Positions 10,106 through 22,500 of a stretch of DNA of 64,000 nt are shown in pieces. The stretch comes from Cladorrhinum sp. PSN259 (lineage: Eukaryota; Ascomycota; Sordariomycetes; Sordariales; Podosporaceae): positions 124,001-188,000 of the forward strand of contig MU867065.1 of the NCBI GenBank assembly GCA_033725935.1, given 5' to 3'. Every line of letters starts with the position of its first letter. Position 1 is the stretch's first letter. Made by a program: the position numbers and the translations under genes. The notes below the pieces were generated by a model. That model made no database searches. It was not told the origin of the DNA and saw only the letters and a program-made list of their open reading frames with translations.

Positions 10106-11503
10106 GATGCCTTGACGATAAGATCTGGATTTTGAATCGAGTTGCCTCCAAGTGAAAGGGGGAACGCGCGGAACCCGGCGGTTTTCCCCGCCGATGAGGT
10201 TGGCCAACGCGCCGGCCCAATGATCACTCATCTTTTGCCCCTCACCTCCTGCCTGCCCGAAATGGCACCCTCAGACTACTCCCACTCAACCCCGCCACCA
10301 CGTAATCCACTACCACACATCTTACGATGCAACCACCATGAAAGTCCCCGCGAGGTTAATCACTTGCAGTGTTGAAGCTCTGTTACCCATGAAGCAAAAA
10401 ACTTGCAGTTGTCGTTTCCTTTGACAAATGAAGAATGGAAACTTCATCGAATGCACAGAATCCCCACTTCCAGGTGCGCTTTCGACCCTTTTTTTCCATC
10501 GCAAACGCCGTCTCAATCTTGACATCTTCAGACCCGGCCCGCTTCAGCAACTGCTCAATCACCGACCTCTTGATGCCGTGCTTCTCTACTCCATCCATCT
10601 TGCTTTCGGGGTGGAATCGTCTTGCTTCGGTCCAAAATCCTCAAGGTCAGTTAACATGACCTATCTTCCCGGTTTGAGCACTCCATGAATGGTCTTGAGA
10701 AATGACGAGAGATCAGGGATGTGATGAAGAACAATGAGAGAAACAACCAGATTAGAAGGAAAATAGCGTCCTGGCTAAAGCCGGTATAGCACTGGTCCAC
10801 TTACGAAAAAGGCAATTCTCGCCGTCTAGATTCGCAAAAAGAACTCTGCTGTTTTTTATATTATTCCTTAGCAGTGAATATAGTCAAGCGTGAAAAGGAG
10901 TCGACCCATCCTCACTCTGCTTGGCTTGGAAATCAGTACCATGCTCAAGAAGCAAAACCACCGATTTCGCGTCTCCAGAGCTGCAAGAGTAAAGAAGAGG
11001 AGCTCCCCCGAGGCCATCCTGTTGTTTCAAAAAGGCGAGCCGAGAATTTTCGACAAAAATTAGGCCACTGCAGCAATCAGGCCTGGCATGAACTGCTGCA
11101 CGGAAACACGATCATGTAGCAAGACTTGAGGGTGTACGGCGTTGTAACCGTTGGAATCAACGGCGTCAGCTTTTGCAGGCTTTGCTTGAAGACGTTCCGG
11201 TCAGAGTTCTGTCCCTCTGTTCATGATCCGTACGTCCATGATGACCGAAAGGAGATGCCGTGGTAATGCCGGTTAAATACTCTCCATATTGTCGGGCACA
11301 ACCCACGTGCCACTATACGCAATGTCGAAATTCCCCGGCACTTGATGAGCTGTCCATGTCCTCGGATTGCGGGGTGCATATCATGCCGCTGTCATCCGCT
11401 CACATTGAACTTGGAAACAAAGGCCTCCGAACCTTGTACGTACTCACCAGACTCTCAGAACCCGGAGACATCCCCACTCGAGCAACAGAGGCTATCTGTC
11501 AAG
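10106..11503. other. Intergenic between divergent NLR and AA9 genes
   Basis: No gene is supported. The interval must hold the NLR promoter (from 10106 upward) and the AA9 promoter and leader (up to 11503). Small open frames on both strands have no recognisable content. Confidence 0.55.
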
Positions 11504-12280
11504 ATGCACATCCTCACCGCCTTCCTGCTAGCAGCAGCAACCGTTCAAGCACACTACAAGTTCCCCCGCCTCATCATCAACGGCGTCCCCGAATCAGCAG
11601 ACTGGCTCGCTGTCCGGCGAACCAAAGTGACCAACTCCCGCGACAACGGTGGCGTCTCAGACGTCAACTCTGCCGATATCCGATGCTTCGGCGGCACCAC
11701 ACCAGGCAAAGCCACTGCCACAGTCTCGGCCGGCGACACGCTAGGATTCGTTGCCTCCTCGGGGATTATGCACTTTGGTCCCGCACAGCTGTACCTCGCG
11801 CGTGTGCCTGACGACAAGGACATCAACACATGGGATGGGGCCGGTAATGTCTGGTTCAAGGTGGGCAGTATCGGTGCTGTTGACAACGGAGGAAAGGCGT
11901 TGAGCGGAACAGAAGCGACGTGGCCTGCATATCGTATGTGTTCTTTTTGTTGTCTCAGTGCCGGCACAACATGAGCGCTAATGAGCCGTATCTGGACAGA
12001 CAAGACCCAAGTAAACTTCAAGCTGCCAGCAAGTCTCCCAAGCGGGAATTATCTGGCGCGCGTAGAGAGTATCGCGTTGCATCTTGCACAAAAGGCCGGT
12101 GGAGCGCAGTTTTATCTAAGCTGTGCACAGATAAAGGTGGTTGGAGGAGCAAATGGGACTCCAGGACCGTTGGTGGAATTTCCGGGAGCGTACAAGAGCA
12201 ACGATGCAGGTTTGATCTGGCCGAATTCACCGGCAAGGACGAGTTATACTGCTCCGGGGCCTGAAGTGTGGGAAGGCTGA
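11504..12280 (+). CDS. AA9 lytic polysaccharide monooxygenase, secreted
   Basis: Two exons (11504-11933 and 12000-12280; 66-bp intron GTATGT..CAG) encode 236 residues. A 16-residue signal peptide (MHILTAFLLAAATVQA) ends exactly before His17, which becomes the N-terminal His of the copper histidine brace. The second brace His is His90, in IMHFGPAQLYLARVPD, and the axial Tyr lies in the motif AQFYLSC. Cys61 and the Cys in that last motif probably form the usual disulfide. The mature protein is about 220 residues, with no linker or carbohydrate-binding module, so it is a minimal AA9. By family it oxidatively cleaves cellulose or related beta-glucans with copper and H2O2/O2 outside the cell. Substrate and regioselectivity cannot be told here. 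Confidence 0.92.
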
Positions 12281-12654
12281 TGATCATGTTGTCGATCTGT
12301 ATCCAGACGAAAAATAAAACGTGTGATGTCTTCGTTGAGATGCATGGCGCCGGAGGTTGGGGAGCTGAGTACCCAGCCAAAAACCCCTGAAAAAGACGCT
12401 ATCGTGGTAGCTTGGCGCCAAAACTTCGCTTCGTTGCCCAATCATTGTTGGTGCACGGGCCATGCGGGTAGAGAGGAGGCCTCGACCTGGCGATTTAAAA
12501 CCGGAGGCGTTTCGCGCGACGGCGGTGAAGCTGTCGGACAACAGACACTTGCCAAAACCAATTCCTCTCCTTCTCAGAAACAAAGACTCCAAACCAGCCA
12601 AAATCACCAGCCCGTCGACGTTGTGCATCGCGTGATCGCACTCTTCTTGTCAAA
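12281..12654. other. Intergenic, promoter of the Cys-rich small protein
   Basis: Contains the AA9 3' end and the upstream region of the small Cys-rich gene. The stretch just before its ATG is C/A-rich, as in many strongly expressed fungal leaders. No separate gene is seen. Confidence 0.5.
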
Positions 12655-12944
12655 ATGCCTGCCGTCGAGATGACCCCCAAGCAACAGCAGCCCATGGAGG
12701 CCGTTGCCGCTGACGAGCGCGCTGTCGATAAGATTGTTTCACAACAACCCGTGAGTTTCACGTCGCGCTCAAGACGCGCGCCATCGCTCTGTGCAGGTGA
12801 AGCGATATTGACCGCTGTAAACAGAAACCCGAGCCCGTCCCACAGGCAGAGAACGAGATGACTCTGCGTGGTGGCGGCTTCAACGTTGGCTGCAACGAGC
12901 GCTGCTGCGGCTTCAACTGCGGCTTCAACAAGTACTGCTGCTAA
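12655..12944 (+). CDS. Small Cys-rich protein, metallothionein-like
   Basis: Exons 12655-12750 and 12825-12944 (74-bp intron GTGAGT..CAG) give 71 residues. It is too short for most gene finders. The first 45 residues are Gln/Glu/Pro-rich and charged, with no signal peptide. The last 17 residues hold six cysteines in the pattern C-x3-CC-x3-C-x5-CC, interspersed with three GFN triplets counting the preceding GGGFN. Cys pairs in a short, otherwise aliphatic-poor tail suggest a cytosolic metal-binding peptide of metallothionein type, perhaps for Cu or Zn. It is not the compact Cys-Gly-Ser type of the classical Neurospora copper metallothionein. Function is inference; the splice model is well supported because both exons join in frame and end at TAA right after the final CC. 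Confidence 0.75.
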
Positions 12945-13316
12945 TCGGTCCAGGAGGAACTCATGGGGAGGATGAATTTAATGAGATAGATGACGGTGGG
13001 ATTTGATACCATGATGAGAATATGCAGGAGATCGAATTAAAGTTTATTTCAGGGTCAGGTGAATAGTTGGATAGTTGCATCTGAAAAGGTCAAGAAACAT
13101 GTGCGTGTGGTTGTGGGTCTCGTCTTTTGTCTGCCATCAAGTGGTCATGATGATGTCATACGCTTCCGCCAAGGGGTCTTCCCATGTTCCTTTAACATTC
13201 AGCAGCTGTGACAACCTCATTCTCGACTGTCATGAATCCACTGAAAGCTCAGTTACTCCCAACTACCTCCTGCCATCTTACAGAACTCACAAAACAAATC
13301 TCGAAATAACTTCAAA
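12945..13316. other. Intergenic
   Basis: Holds the 3' end of the Cys-rich gene and the promoter of the following small gene. Nothing else is recognised. Confidence 0.5.
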
Positions 13317-13685
13317 ATGAACCCACAAAGACTCGCAACCCTCCGTACGACCTTGCGTCCTGCCCTCCGCCAGACACCTCGCAATGGCCAGATCCGATTA
13401 ACCAGCACCCATAAACCTGGCACTCCCCAAGGACCTGAAGTTGGCGATAAGGGTACTGCCAAGGTTTACAACAAGGACGGCACGAATCCTAACAAGAACT
13501 TCGTGTATGTCTAAAACTGTCTTCCCTTTGTGTTAATTGTAGATTCCAAGCACTGACGATTTTGTATTTTCACATACCTTAGATATCTGGGCGCCGCTGT
13601 CGTTGGTCTTGGGGGTGCATACTTTTTGTTTGGTGGGCGCCGGACGAACGCTGGAAAGATGCCCTCACCTGATAAGGCTGCATGA
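13317..13685 (+). CDS. Small mitochondrial-type single-pass membrane protein
   Basis: Exons 13317-13504 and 13583-13685 (78-bp intron) give 96 residues. The N-terminus is rich in Arg, Thr and Leu with no acidic residues for about 40 positions (MNPQRLATLRTTLRPALRQT), a classic mitochondrial targeting sequence. A middle hydrophilic segment leads to one glycine-rich transmembrane helix around residues 66-84 (GAAVVGLGGAYFLFGG), followed by a short basic tail. I do not recognise a named family. Topology and targeting suggest a small inner-membrane protein, possibly an assembly factor or subunit. Confidence 0.8.
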
Positions 13686-13765
13686 AGCCTAGGTTGAGGT
13701 GGTTGATGAAGAATGGGCTGGATCTGATAAAAGTAGTATCTGAGTCTTAGAGTTGTATATAATAC

Positions 13766-14871
13766 CTAATCTCTAGGCTTGGAACTCCGATCATCGCATT
13801 GGAACTCGTATTCAAACAGGAACTCCACCGTCTGGTCTTCCCTGATTGTCTCCCGTCGTGTGATTATGATCTTGTTGTTGACCCACACAAGTGAAATCAT
13901 CTTCCTGAGCCATGGATTGAGGTTGCTTTCGCCGGAGAAATCGAGTTCCCATTAATAATGAACAGAGACTACGCTCCATCGCCCATACTTGTTCATCGGA
14001 AGAACAACATGGGCAATCATCTGGAAGTCAAGCTTCCCAACAACGCTAGCCGTCTTTCCGTAGAGGATGGCGAGGGAATCGTAAATAGCTGCAAGACTAA
14101 TCCTCGAAGAAGGAGAGAAGTATGAACCTAAGAATGGGTGTGAAGCTGCCCTTTTATACCCGAGAATCCTTTGTTATTGCTCGTGGTAGAGAAGGAGAAG
14201 AGCGTGGACATGTAAACGGGTGTGTTTTGTTACAATTACCTGGCGATTCGCAGTTTCGACGGATTCAAAACCCTTAGTTAGAATAAGGGTAATCGAAGAG
14301 AGTTTGAGTTTAAGGAAGAGATCTAAATCGTCATCCTCAAGTTCGTCCTCCTTCAGAAAGAATTAGTGAACCCACTCGTCACAAGGCCGACGCATACGGC
14401 TGCAGAGGCAGGCGTCTCCAGCCCTGACCACCGTCCCAATTAACGAGGAACACTGCAGGCTTCCTCGAGATAGCTGTGAAGAGCCAGTCTTCAAAGTCTG
14501 AGCTGCAGCAGCTCAGTCTAACCCGATCAATGGCTGAAGATTAGCCACCTTTCCGAAACCTTCCACCAAGTCAACAAGCTAGCTTTTACATCCACCCCTT
14601 CCGCTTTGGGAAAGCTATCTAGGACACTGCAGAGACCCCTGCCAAGCTTCGCAGGCCAGATCTACTCGACGCCGATCATCTTGAGGAGGCAGTCTTTTGT
14701 CTGGCTGGCATTGACCCAGTTGCCACAATGGTACTTTCTGCTTTCTCTCCAATTCCTCGTCGTCAATCGCTGGGAATTGATCATCCCCCCACGATCGACC
14801 ACCTTCACGACTCTCAACAAGAACAAATCCGACATGGACGCGACAGAACCATTGTGAAATTGCTCTGTCAC
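13766..14871 (-). pseudogene. Decayed unidentified gene with TAA stops
   Basis: No long open frame exists, yet the minus strand from 14380 to 13766 reads as about 200 protein-like codons in one frame, broken by only three stops, all TAA (14365-14363, 14176-14174, 13964-13962). One stop sits in a CAA-TAA-CAA context, as expected if CAA became TAA. Upstream, 14871 to about 14390 continues with protein-like stretches in shifting frames, including an internal TAG. The likeliest reading is an old gene copy inactivated by C-to-T changes (RIP-like) and small indels. No family could be assigned. Spliced-gene explanations are weaker because no good GT..AG pairs flank the stops. Confidence 0.5.
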
Positions 14872-17283
14872 GTGGATCCGTTCGATGCAACCGCTCCCGA
14901 GCTGGATGATGTTAACTCGGAGGGAGTCGATGGTATTTACAACCTACACTTACTTTGGGAAAGAAGCCTGTATATGTTGAAATTAGTTAGGAAAAACTAG
15001 AATTTGTGTCTGACAACAAAAGACGCAACAATTCAATCAATGGCTTGGACTACACTACATAAAGTTAGGTTATACCGCAGAGTTAGAATGGGCAACCTGG
15101 AAGCTATAATTCGGGGATGCCAATGCCTGACTTGATTTTGAATAGGTCTTGTATGGATGTGTTGAAGACTGCAAATACAAAAAATACTCAGCATTTGAAA
15201 CTTCTTAGTCTCGAATACATCCAAGCATCACCGTGCTAACTTTGTGATTACAATCTGACATTAACCAATAATACATGTACCTACACATCAAATATCCTTC
15301 TCGAGAAAGATATAAAATCTATCTTCCAAAATCTATCAGACATTCACGGTTTGGGAACATTTAACAAGTTGAAGGACTGGAATATCCTCGACAGAACTAC
15401 TCCGAGAAAAAATCCCGTACTCACTCTCATAGTATTCCGAGTCCACACTATCACAGCGATCACTTCCATCCTCATTAAAACTAGCTTGCTATTATCATCA
15501 TTACCGTTGCGGCGGACTGTTAGGAGGAGGTCACCTTCGGGGTCGAGGGTGACCTGCTGAGGCTTGGAACTTGAAGATGATGCTATGGTGATGACTTGTA
15601 CAGATTGCGATCTGGGGAGAAGAGAACGAAGGGAGGTTTGGGGTGGTTATTATTGTCTTTTGAGCACGCATATCTTTTTTGACGACGAGCTTTCGTTTGC
15701 TATCTACATGTACGTCATGCTGTTTCTGTTTATCTTGTTTGTTCGGCTGCCGGCAACTTACATGTCTATCTGCCAGCCCCTCATGGTTAATAACTTGTTA
15801 CGGCCAAGACCCAGATGTTGAGAGTTTGTGTAACAAGTAAATTGCTTGGCGGCAATGCATAATCTTTGGACCCTTAATGTCGTAGTTGTTTACAGTCGAC
15901 GGACAGGGATATTCCTTATTTTCCTCTTTGCGATCATGGTCGTAAAAGAGCCCTAAGCCACAAGTCGGAGATACTGTGAAGACTTCAAATCGCTTGCATA
16001 AAACGGTCGTATGGAGATTTAGGGCCGTTTTATCGTGATTCGAATACTATTTAAAGGAAAGCAGAGCGGTGCGCCGGCATCTTGGATCCGGGCTCCGGCA
16101 GGTGGGTCCCGGCCTCGGTTCCCCCCATCCGGCGCTGGTATCTTTTGCTTCGGATGGCATCACCTTGGTTCTCAGACACAAACTCATTGATGGACTGGAC
16201 AAATCCTAGACTTGCGTGACTGCGTGAGCAGTTTGTGACTAGCGAATGAATGCATTCCAACAAACCCCTCCATCGCATCGACGATGCAGGACTTTTGGTC
16301 ACTGGGCCCAAAAGGCGGGGGAGGGGGTCTTCTGTGCCGCTACTGGCTTCTTTAGGGGCTTCGGAGTGAGCAGCAAGCGGTGCCGACAGTCACCTGCATC
16401 AGCCACCAATATTTGTGCCTTGATTGTCGTGTCTGGTGATGTCGTCGATGGATGCATGTTTGATGACGCACGTATAAGAGTGCCAGCACTTGTGCGGATG
16501 AAATGATCCTGGGGTCCACTGGAAATTCGCGGAACCCGAGAAAGGGCAGAATATATACCAGACCATATCCTTCGAAAGAAACCGTGCTGTTTGGTCGCCC
16601 CCAAAGTTTCCGAATTTTCCGTCCATCCCATCACCAATCCGATGCAGCCATGATCATCGCTCGCCCCAGAGCTTGAAAGGATCAAAAGAGATCGCCCAGA
16701 AAATTCAGTCGGTACCCGAAAGGTACCTTGCCCCGCGTGAATTCCCCCGCCAAACCGCCAGTAGCGTGGAGGTTTCCCCTCGCTTGGCGATCTGCAAGGG
16801 CAAAGGGGTGCCAGGCCTCGCCCAAGAAATCGGCCAACACCATCAGCCAATCTGAAAGCGGCACGGTGCACATACAGATTAAAAAATTGCAAAATATGTT
16901 TGACCAACAGACTTTTCTTTTTTGTCTGTGAGAATTGAGCACTGATATCATTCCACGTTTTTCTGGTGTTACTTTCTTTGTTCTCGGACGGGGCCCCTGA
17001 TCCGTGACTTCCAACTTACGAGACGCTAGCGAACGCAACAGGGCATCGAAACACGATTGAGGCCTCTGTGCTCCCCATCGATTTTCTTTCGTGACGTCGC
17101 CTACTGTGCCCTTTTTTGTTCTGCAAATACAACAACTGCGGCTCCCTCCACGAACCCCAGGTTTTACTGTTCAAATCGCCCTGTCCCGGTTGCTGCGCAC
17201 GCCGACCCGATCCTACCAATCTGCTCCCACCTGTAGATAGCCATCAAGGTTGCAGGATTTGCTTGGCTCTGGGACACGACGCC
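14872..17283. other. Gene desert
   Basis: No gene is supported over 2.4 kb. A plus-strand open frame at 14728-15000 and others near 15351-15821 lack motifs and typical codon structure. The interval 16300-17000 is more GC-rich but equally featureless. Decayed DNA is likely, and the last few hundred bases serve as promoter of the transporter gene. Confidence 0.5.
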
Positions 17284-18923
17284 ATGGCGCTCCGAACCAC
17301 AACACCCGCGAGCGGGCCGACCCTGCTGGGCCTTCCCATGAAGCAGGCTTCTCTAATTACAGTACGCGACGATGAGGTGCAATCGGAGAATAGGCAGAGC
17401 ATTATGGCTAACATGGCGTTACGCAGTTGACATTCCAGAATTCGGCACTCATTCTGGTGCGCACACCCAATAATTCCCACGAGATCCATCGCGAAGAAGA
17501 CGACCGCTGACGGAGACGAGAACTACAGGTTATGCACTATTCTCGAATCATGACCCCTTCAGGGGACCACCGATATTTTGCCTCGACCGCCGTCCTCCTA
17601 AACGAAGTACTCAAGCTCGCCATCTCCCTCACATTTGCCATCTACGAAGTTTCGGGGAGCCTTGCGCCCCAGACCCCCGTGACGGTGCTTCTCGAGCAGG
17701 TGTATAATTCGGTGTTCTCTGGAGATGGCTGGAAGTTGGCGATCCCGGCGATGCTCTATACCCTCGAGAATACGCTGCAGTATGTTGCCCTTGGCAATTT
17801 GGATCCTGTGCATTTCCAGGTTCTTTTCCAGCTCAAGGTAGGATAATTCGAGGATCGAGGGGGTTGGAAGTGGCAAGTGGGTGCTGACTGACCACTCTAG
17901 ATCATTACAACGGCAGTATTCATGGTCTTTCTCCTGGGGCGCACACTGGGCGTCAGACGTTGGGTCTCCCTCATTATACTGACACTCGGCGTGTCTATTG
18001 TCTCCCTCCCATCGCCCGATGCCAAGGAAGCCATTCTTAATATTCACGACTTCAGCGACCATTTCTTCCCACGATCTGTTCACGAGCTTGGCACATTTGC
18101 AGGAGGCGTCGCCGAAGCCGCACGAGAATTAACAAAGAGGAGCGTAAACGGGCTTGTGAGCGAGCTCTCCCGGCGATCAGCCACATATGAGGGAATCAAG
18201 GAGGACCAAGATCCCAGTGAGCTCATCATGAGCTACTCGGTCGGCGTGACCGCTGTGGTGGTTGCTGCCCTCGTTTCTGGTCTCACTGGTGTGTACTTTG
18301 AGAAGGTGCTCAAGGACTCGGCCTCGCCCGCTTCGGTTTGGACCAGGAACGTTCAACTTTCCTTCTACTCTCTGTTCCCCGCCCTCTTCGTCGGAGTTAT
18401 CTACAACGATGGTGCCGAGATCAGCAAGCATGGCTTCTTTGATGGATATAATGGGATTGTCTGGACAGCTATCGGTCTCCAGGCCGTCAGCGGGTTGTTA
18501 GCTTCCATCTGCATCAACTATGCAGACAACATCGCCAAGAACTTCGCCACCAGCATAAGCATCGTCGTCAGCTTTGTGTTTAGCGTTTTTTTCTTCAACT
18601 TTGAGATGACGACCTCGGTAGGTTTCTCTTTTGCAAATGCGTCGTGGCCCAGTACTGACTTTGTGCAGTTTATCGTTGGCACTATGCTTGTTCTCTCAGC
18701 GACCTATCTGTACAGCTTGCCTGAGTCAAAACGAGTTCGACCACCACCAATCAGCATCGTCAGCTACGAGAAGACCACGGTTGAGGGGACACCAAGGTAT
18801 CTCGACCAAGACAGACTGGGTGTTAATCCGCTAGACTCGGGACTCTCGACTTCGCGCCCTGCCTCGCCGCTACTTTTCCATGGACGCAGTCCTTCTTCTA
18901 GAGGCAAGAAGGCGGACGATTGA
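17284..18923 (+). CDS. UDP-galactose-type nucleotide-sugar transporter (SLC35A)
   Basis: Five exons (17284-17361, 17427-17456, 17529-17837, 17901-18617, 18669-18923) encode 462 residues. The fourth intron is 51 bp, in frame and open, and is recognised from GTAGGT..TACTGAC..CAG. The start is chosen because it gives the family N-terminus MKQASLIT-LTFQNSALIL-VMHYSR across two introns. Multiple hydrophobic helices follow, with the conserved late motif NYADNIAKNFATSISI typical of Golgi UDP-galactose/CMP-sialic-acid/UDP-GlcNAc transporters. The role is antiport of a UDP-sugar into the Golgi lumen for glycosylation. A loop of about 60 residues (roughly 165-225) and a hydrophilic C-terminal tail are fungal additions. 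The exact sugar is uncertain. Confidence 0.9.
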
Positions 18924-19514
18924 AAGGGGTTGTAGTATGAGAGGGGATTTAAAGGAGCATAAAAGTGAGAGCGCGCATTTACAAGAAAGCATATGAGCAA
19001 CATATAGGCACTTTTAGGTTGCGGGTGTGCAAAATATTTTGGTTAGCACAAGATATTGCGATATTTCTTTTTTGAGATATGTTTACAGATAACAGAATAG
19101 GATAGATAGGTATTTTGGTAGATGAATAGCCACAGAATTCACACTCAAAGGTATACCACCGAATGCCATCTGCGAGAGAGATTTGTGGGATTTTTCTGTT
19201 ATTCAAGGTTCGACACAGGCATCGGGGCACGGCATCTCAATATGGGGCCTGACAGAACTGAGGAAGGAAGGAGCGACCCTCGATAACCTCCACCTCATTG
19301 TTGGGGCACAACCCAATTTTACAAATTCCACATGGTGAAACTTCTGGTCGGCCCTTGTGCTTTGTTCAGCTGTTCACCTCGATGCTATCCTTCTGTTGTG
19401 CAAACGCCTGTGCCAGCGCCCTCGACCGCTTAAAACCCCAGTTGATCTACTTTTGCCAGACTATTCTACCTCTATCCATACTGGACACACACTAACTAAC
19501 GCCTTCCACTACGA
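18924..19514. other. Intergenic
   Basis: 3' region of the transporter gene and promoter of the helicase gene. AT-rich in the first half. No other element is recognised. Confidence 0.5.
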
Positions 19515-22500
19515 ATGTCACGACAGTGGCCGCAGAATATGCCATCATGGCAAGATCGAGGCGTCGCACCACCCAACGGACAGCCTGTCTCCCAGCCGCC
19601 CGAGGATATAGATCCTTTCGAGCCGCTCTCCAAACCCAGGTATATCGAACCCCGCCGGGTCAGCTCCAGTACGTTGTTCAGCCTTTCTTTCCGAGAGCTT
19701 ACTTGGGTACCTAATATTATGTTGGTCAGGTGCCCAGACTCAGCTGCCTCGCCTTTCACTGCGATCGTATTTTGCACAGGCGCCAGAGTACAGCACAGGA
19801 TACACTCCTGATCCCCTCCAACCATTCGGGCGGGACCCAAGACACGATTTTCCGCATACAGCCGCCAGAGATAATGAGTACTCTACCAACTTCCACCGCT
19901 CACCTGGGCACCATGCTGTACAAGTTACTCCTGAATTGCCCCCCAGAGATGCCAGATACTTGCATGATCATACCGCTGGCCATACATACCAAGCGACTAC
20001 GCCCGAATTGGCTCCAAACCGCCCGCCAGCAACGAATCACCACGTACACAGAGCCAGTCAGCCTCACACTTTTGGCCAGCAGATGACTCCTCCGTCTCTC
20101 TCCGGCAGAGGAGCGAGACTCAATGACAGTTACGGGAGTGATGCATACCAGATCAACCCCCCTCGTACCGTCAATTCCAGCCCTACAGCTAGGCTTGGCG
20201 GGCATCACAAGCAACAGGCGAAGTCCCCCCGCAATGAAAGCTCAGGCCTACAAGGCCGAAGTAGGCTTGGAATTCCATATCAGAGGTCTCATGTCCACCC
20301 ACAGACAACATACAATGCCACTGAAAATGTTTATCACGATTATCTCGACACGCGCGTCGCTCCCTGGCAAGGGTCCGTTGCCGAACAAGCTCCGTATGCT
20401 ACGCCTCGACCGTCACTTCCGACTGACCAAACTCGCCATAGTCCTGCAAGGCCCCCTTATTTTGACACAGAAGACGCGGTACCTGATGCTTCCACAACAA
20501 GACGGAGTGAATGTGGCTTGACAACCCCTGTCGTGCACGGCATTCGTCTTGTTAGCCTACGGCAGGCACTCCCGGACAGATTTCGAGCTCTGTTTCCTTA
20601 CGAATTGCTCAATGCAGTCCAATCCAAGTGTTTCCCCGTTGTCTACGGAGGCACGGATAATGTTGTAGTTTCAGCACCCACGGGAAGCGGAAAAACCACC
20701 ATCTTGGAGCTGGCTATTTGCAAGCTTGCTCTTGATCGTGGCAATGAAAACTTCAAGATCGTGTATCAGGCACCGACGAAGGCTCTATGTTCAGAGAAGG
20801 CTCGCGACTGGGAGAAAAAATTTAATCACATGAATCTGAAGTGTGCTGAGCTCACAGGGGACACGTCCCAAGCCGAGATGCGGAGGGTCGGCGATGCATC
20901 AATTATCGTCACCACTCCTGAGAAGTGGGACTCCATCACCAGGAAGTGGCAAGATCACAAGAGACTACTGCAACTTGTTGAGCTTTTCCTGATTGACGAG
21001 GTTCACATTCTCAAGGATGCGCGGGGTGCGACACTTGAGGCTGTGGTCTCGCGAATGAAGACGATCGGTGCCAATGTTCGCTTTATTGCTCTGAGCGCAA
21101 CAGTTCCAAACTCAGACGACATTGCCCAATGGCTGGGGAGGAACCATACAAATCAACATCTACCCGCGCACCGAGAGACGTTCGGCGAAGAGTTTCGCCC
21201 GGTCAAACTCAAGAAATTTGTCTATGGCTACGAATACTCTGGCAACGAGTACATGTTTGAGAAATTTCTGGACCAAAAGATCCCGGGACTCATATCACGG
21301 CATTCACAGAAAAAGCCCATCTTGATCTTTTGCTTCACCAGAAAGTCATGCGAGACGACGGCAAGGGAGTTGGCGGACTACGCCTCCAGTAGGCCGACTG
21401 GAGACAAGTTGTGGCCAATGCCGTCCAAGAGGATTCCGGTCATTGGGCGGGAGTTACAGGAGATTGTCAAATTTGGTGTGGCATTTCACCACGCTGGGAT
21501 TGAGCTCCAAGATCGGATGGCAGTCGAGCAATCTTTTCTGAAAGGCGACCTGGGCGTCATTTGTTGCACTTCAACCCTTGCTGTGGGAATCAACCTTCCA
21601 TGCCACACAGTCTTCCTCAAGGGCACCGTTGGCTTCAACGACGATAAAGTCCAGGAGTATTCTGACCTTGAGGTGATGCAGATGCTTGGCCGCGCCGGGC
21701 GCCCTCAGTTTGACGATAGCGCAATCGCAGTTATTCTCACTCGTAAGGAAAACAAGAACCGATACGAGAAGATGGTTTCTGGTCAGGAGATTCTTGAGAG
21801 CACTCTACACCTTAACTTGATTGAGCATCTCAACTCAGAAATCTGCCTTGGCACCATCCACAACCTACAATCAGCAAAAACATGGCTTAGCGGGACTTTC
21901 CTGAGTGTCCGACTACGACGGAACCCAAATTACTATCGGCTGACCGACTCTACATCCAACCCGGATCAGATTGACGATAAACTGGCGGAGATCTGCGAGC
22001 GTGATATCAAGGAACTGCAGTCCGCCGACCTGGTCACGAACCGAGATCCCATTAAGTGCACCGACTACGGAAATGCAATGTCTAAATACCTCGTCGAGTT
22101 TTCGACGATGAAGATGCTTCTACAGATCCCTCGCGGTGCCAAGATGGAGTCCTTAATCACAATTATCTCCCAGTCAACAGAGTTCAAGGACTTTCGCCTG
22201 AAGCCCACGGAAAGAATCTTTTTCCGCGAGATTAACCAGCCGCAACTTATCCCTTATCCAATCAAAGAAGCGGTAGGCCAGACCTGGCACAAGATATCTC
22301 TCATGGTCCAAGCTCATCTTGGATGTGTTCAAGACTCAGGCTCAGCCGAGGCCGCTAAGGTGAAGCGACAGCTGATGAGTGAGAGGAAAGCAATCTTTGA
22401 GAGGCTGAACCGTCTGGTTCGTGCTGTTATTGATTGCAAGGAACACGATTGCGATTCTGCAGGAATGAAGAATGCGCTTGAGCTTGCCAGGGCGCTCTGT

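Noticed and set aside
14728..15000. 90-codon plus-strand gene
   Set aside because: Some stretches look protein-like, but it overlaps the decayed minus-strand frame, lacks motifs and has an in-frame stop just upstream of the protein-like part.
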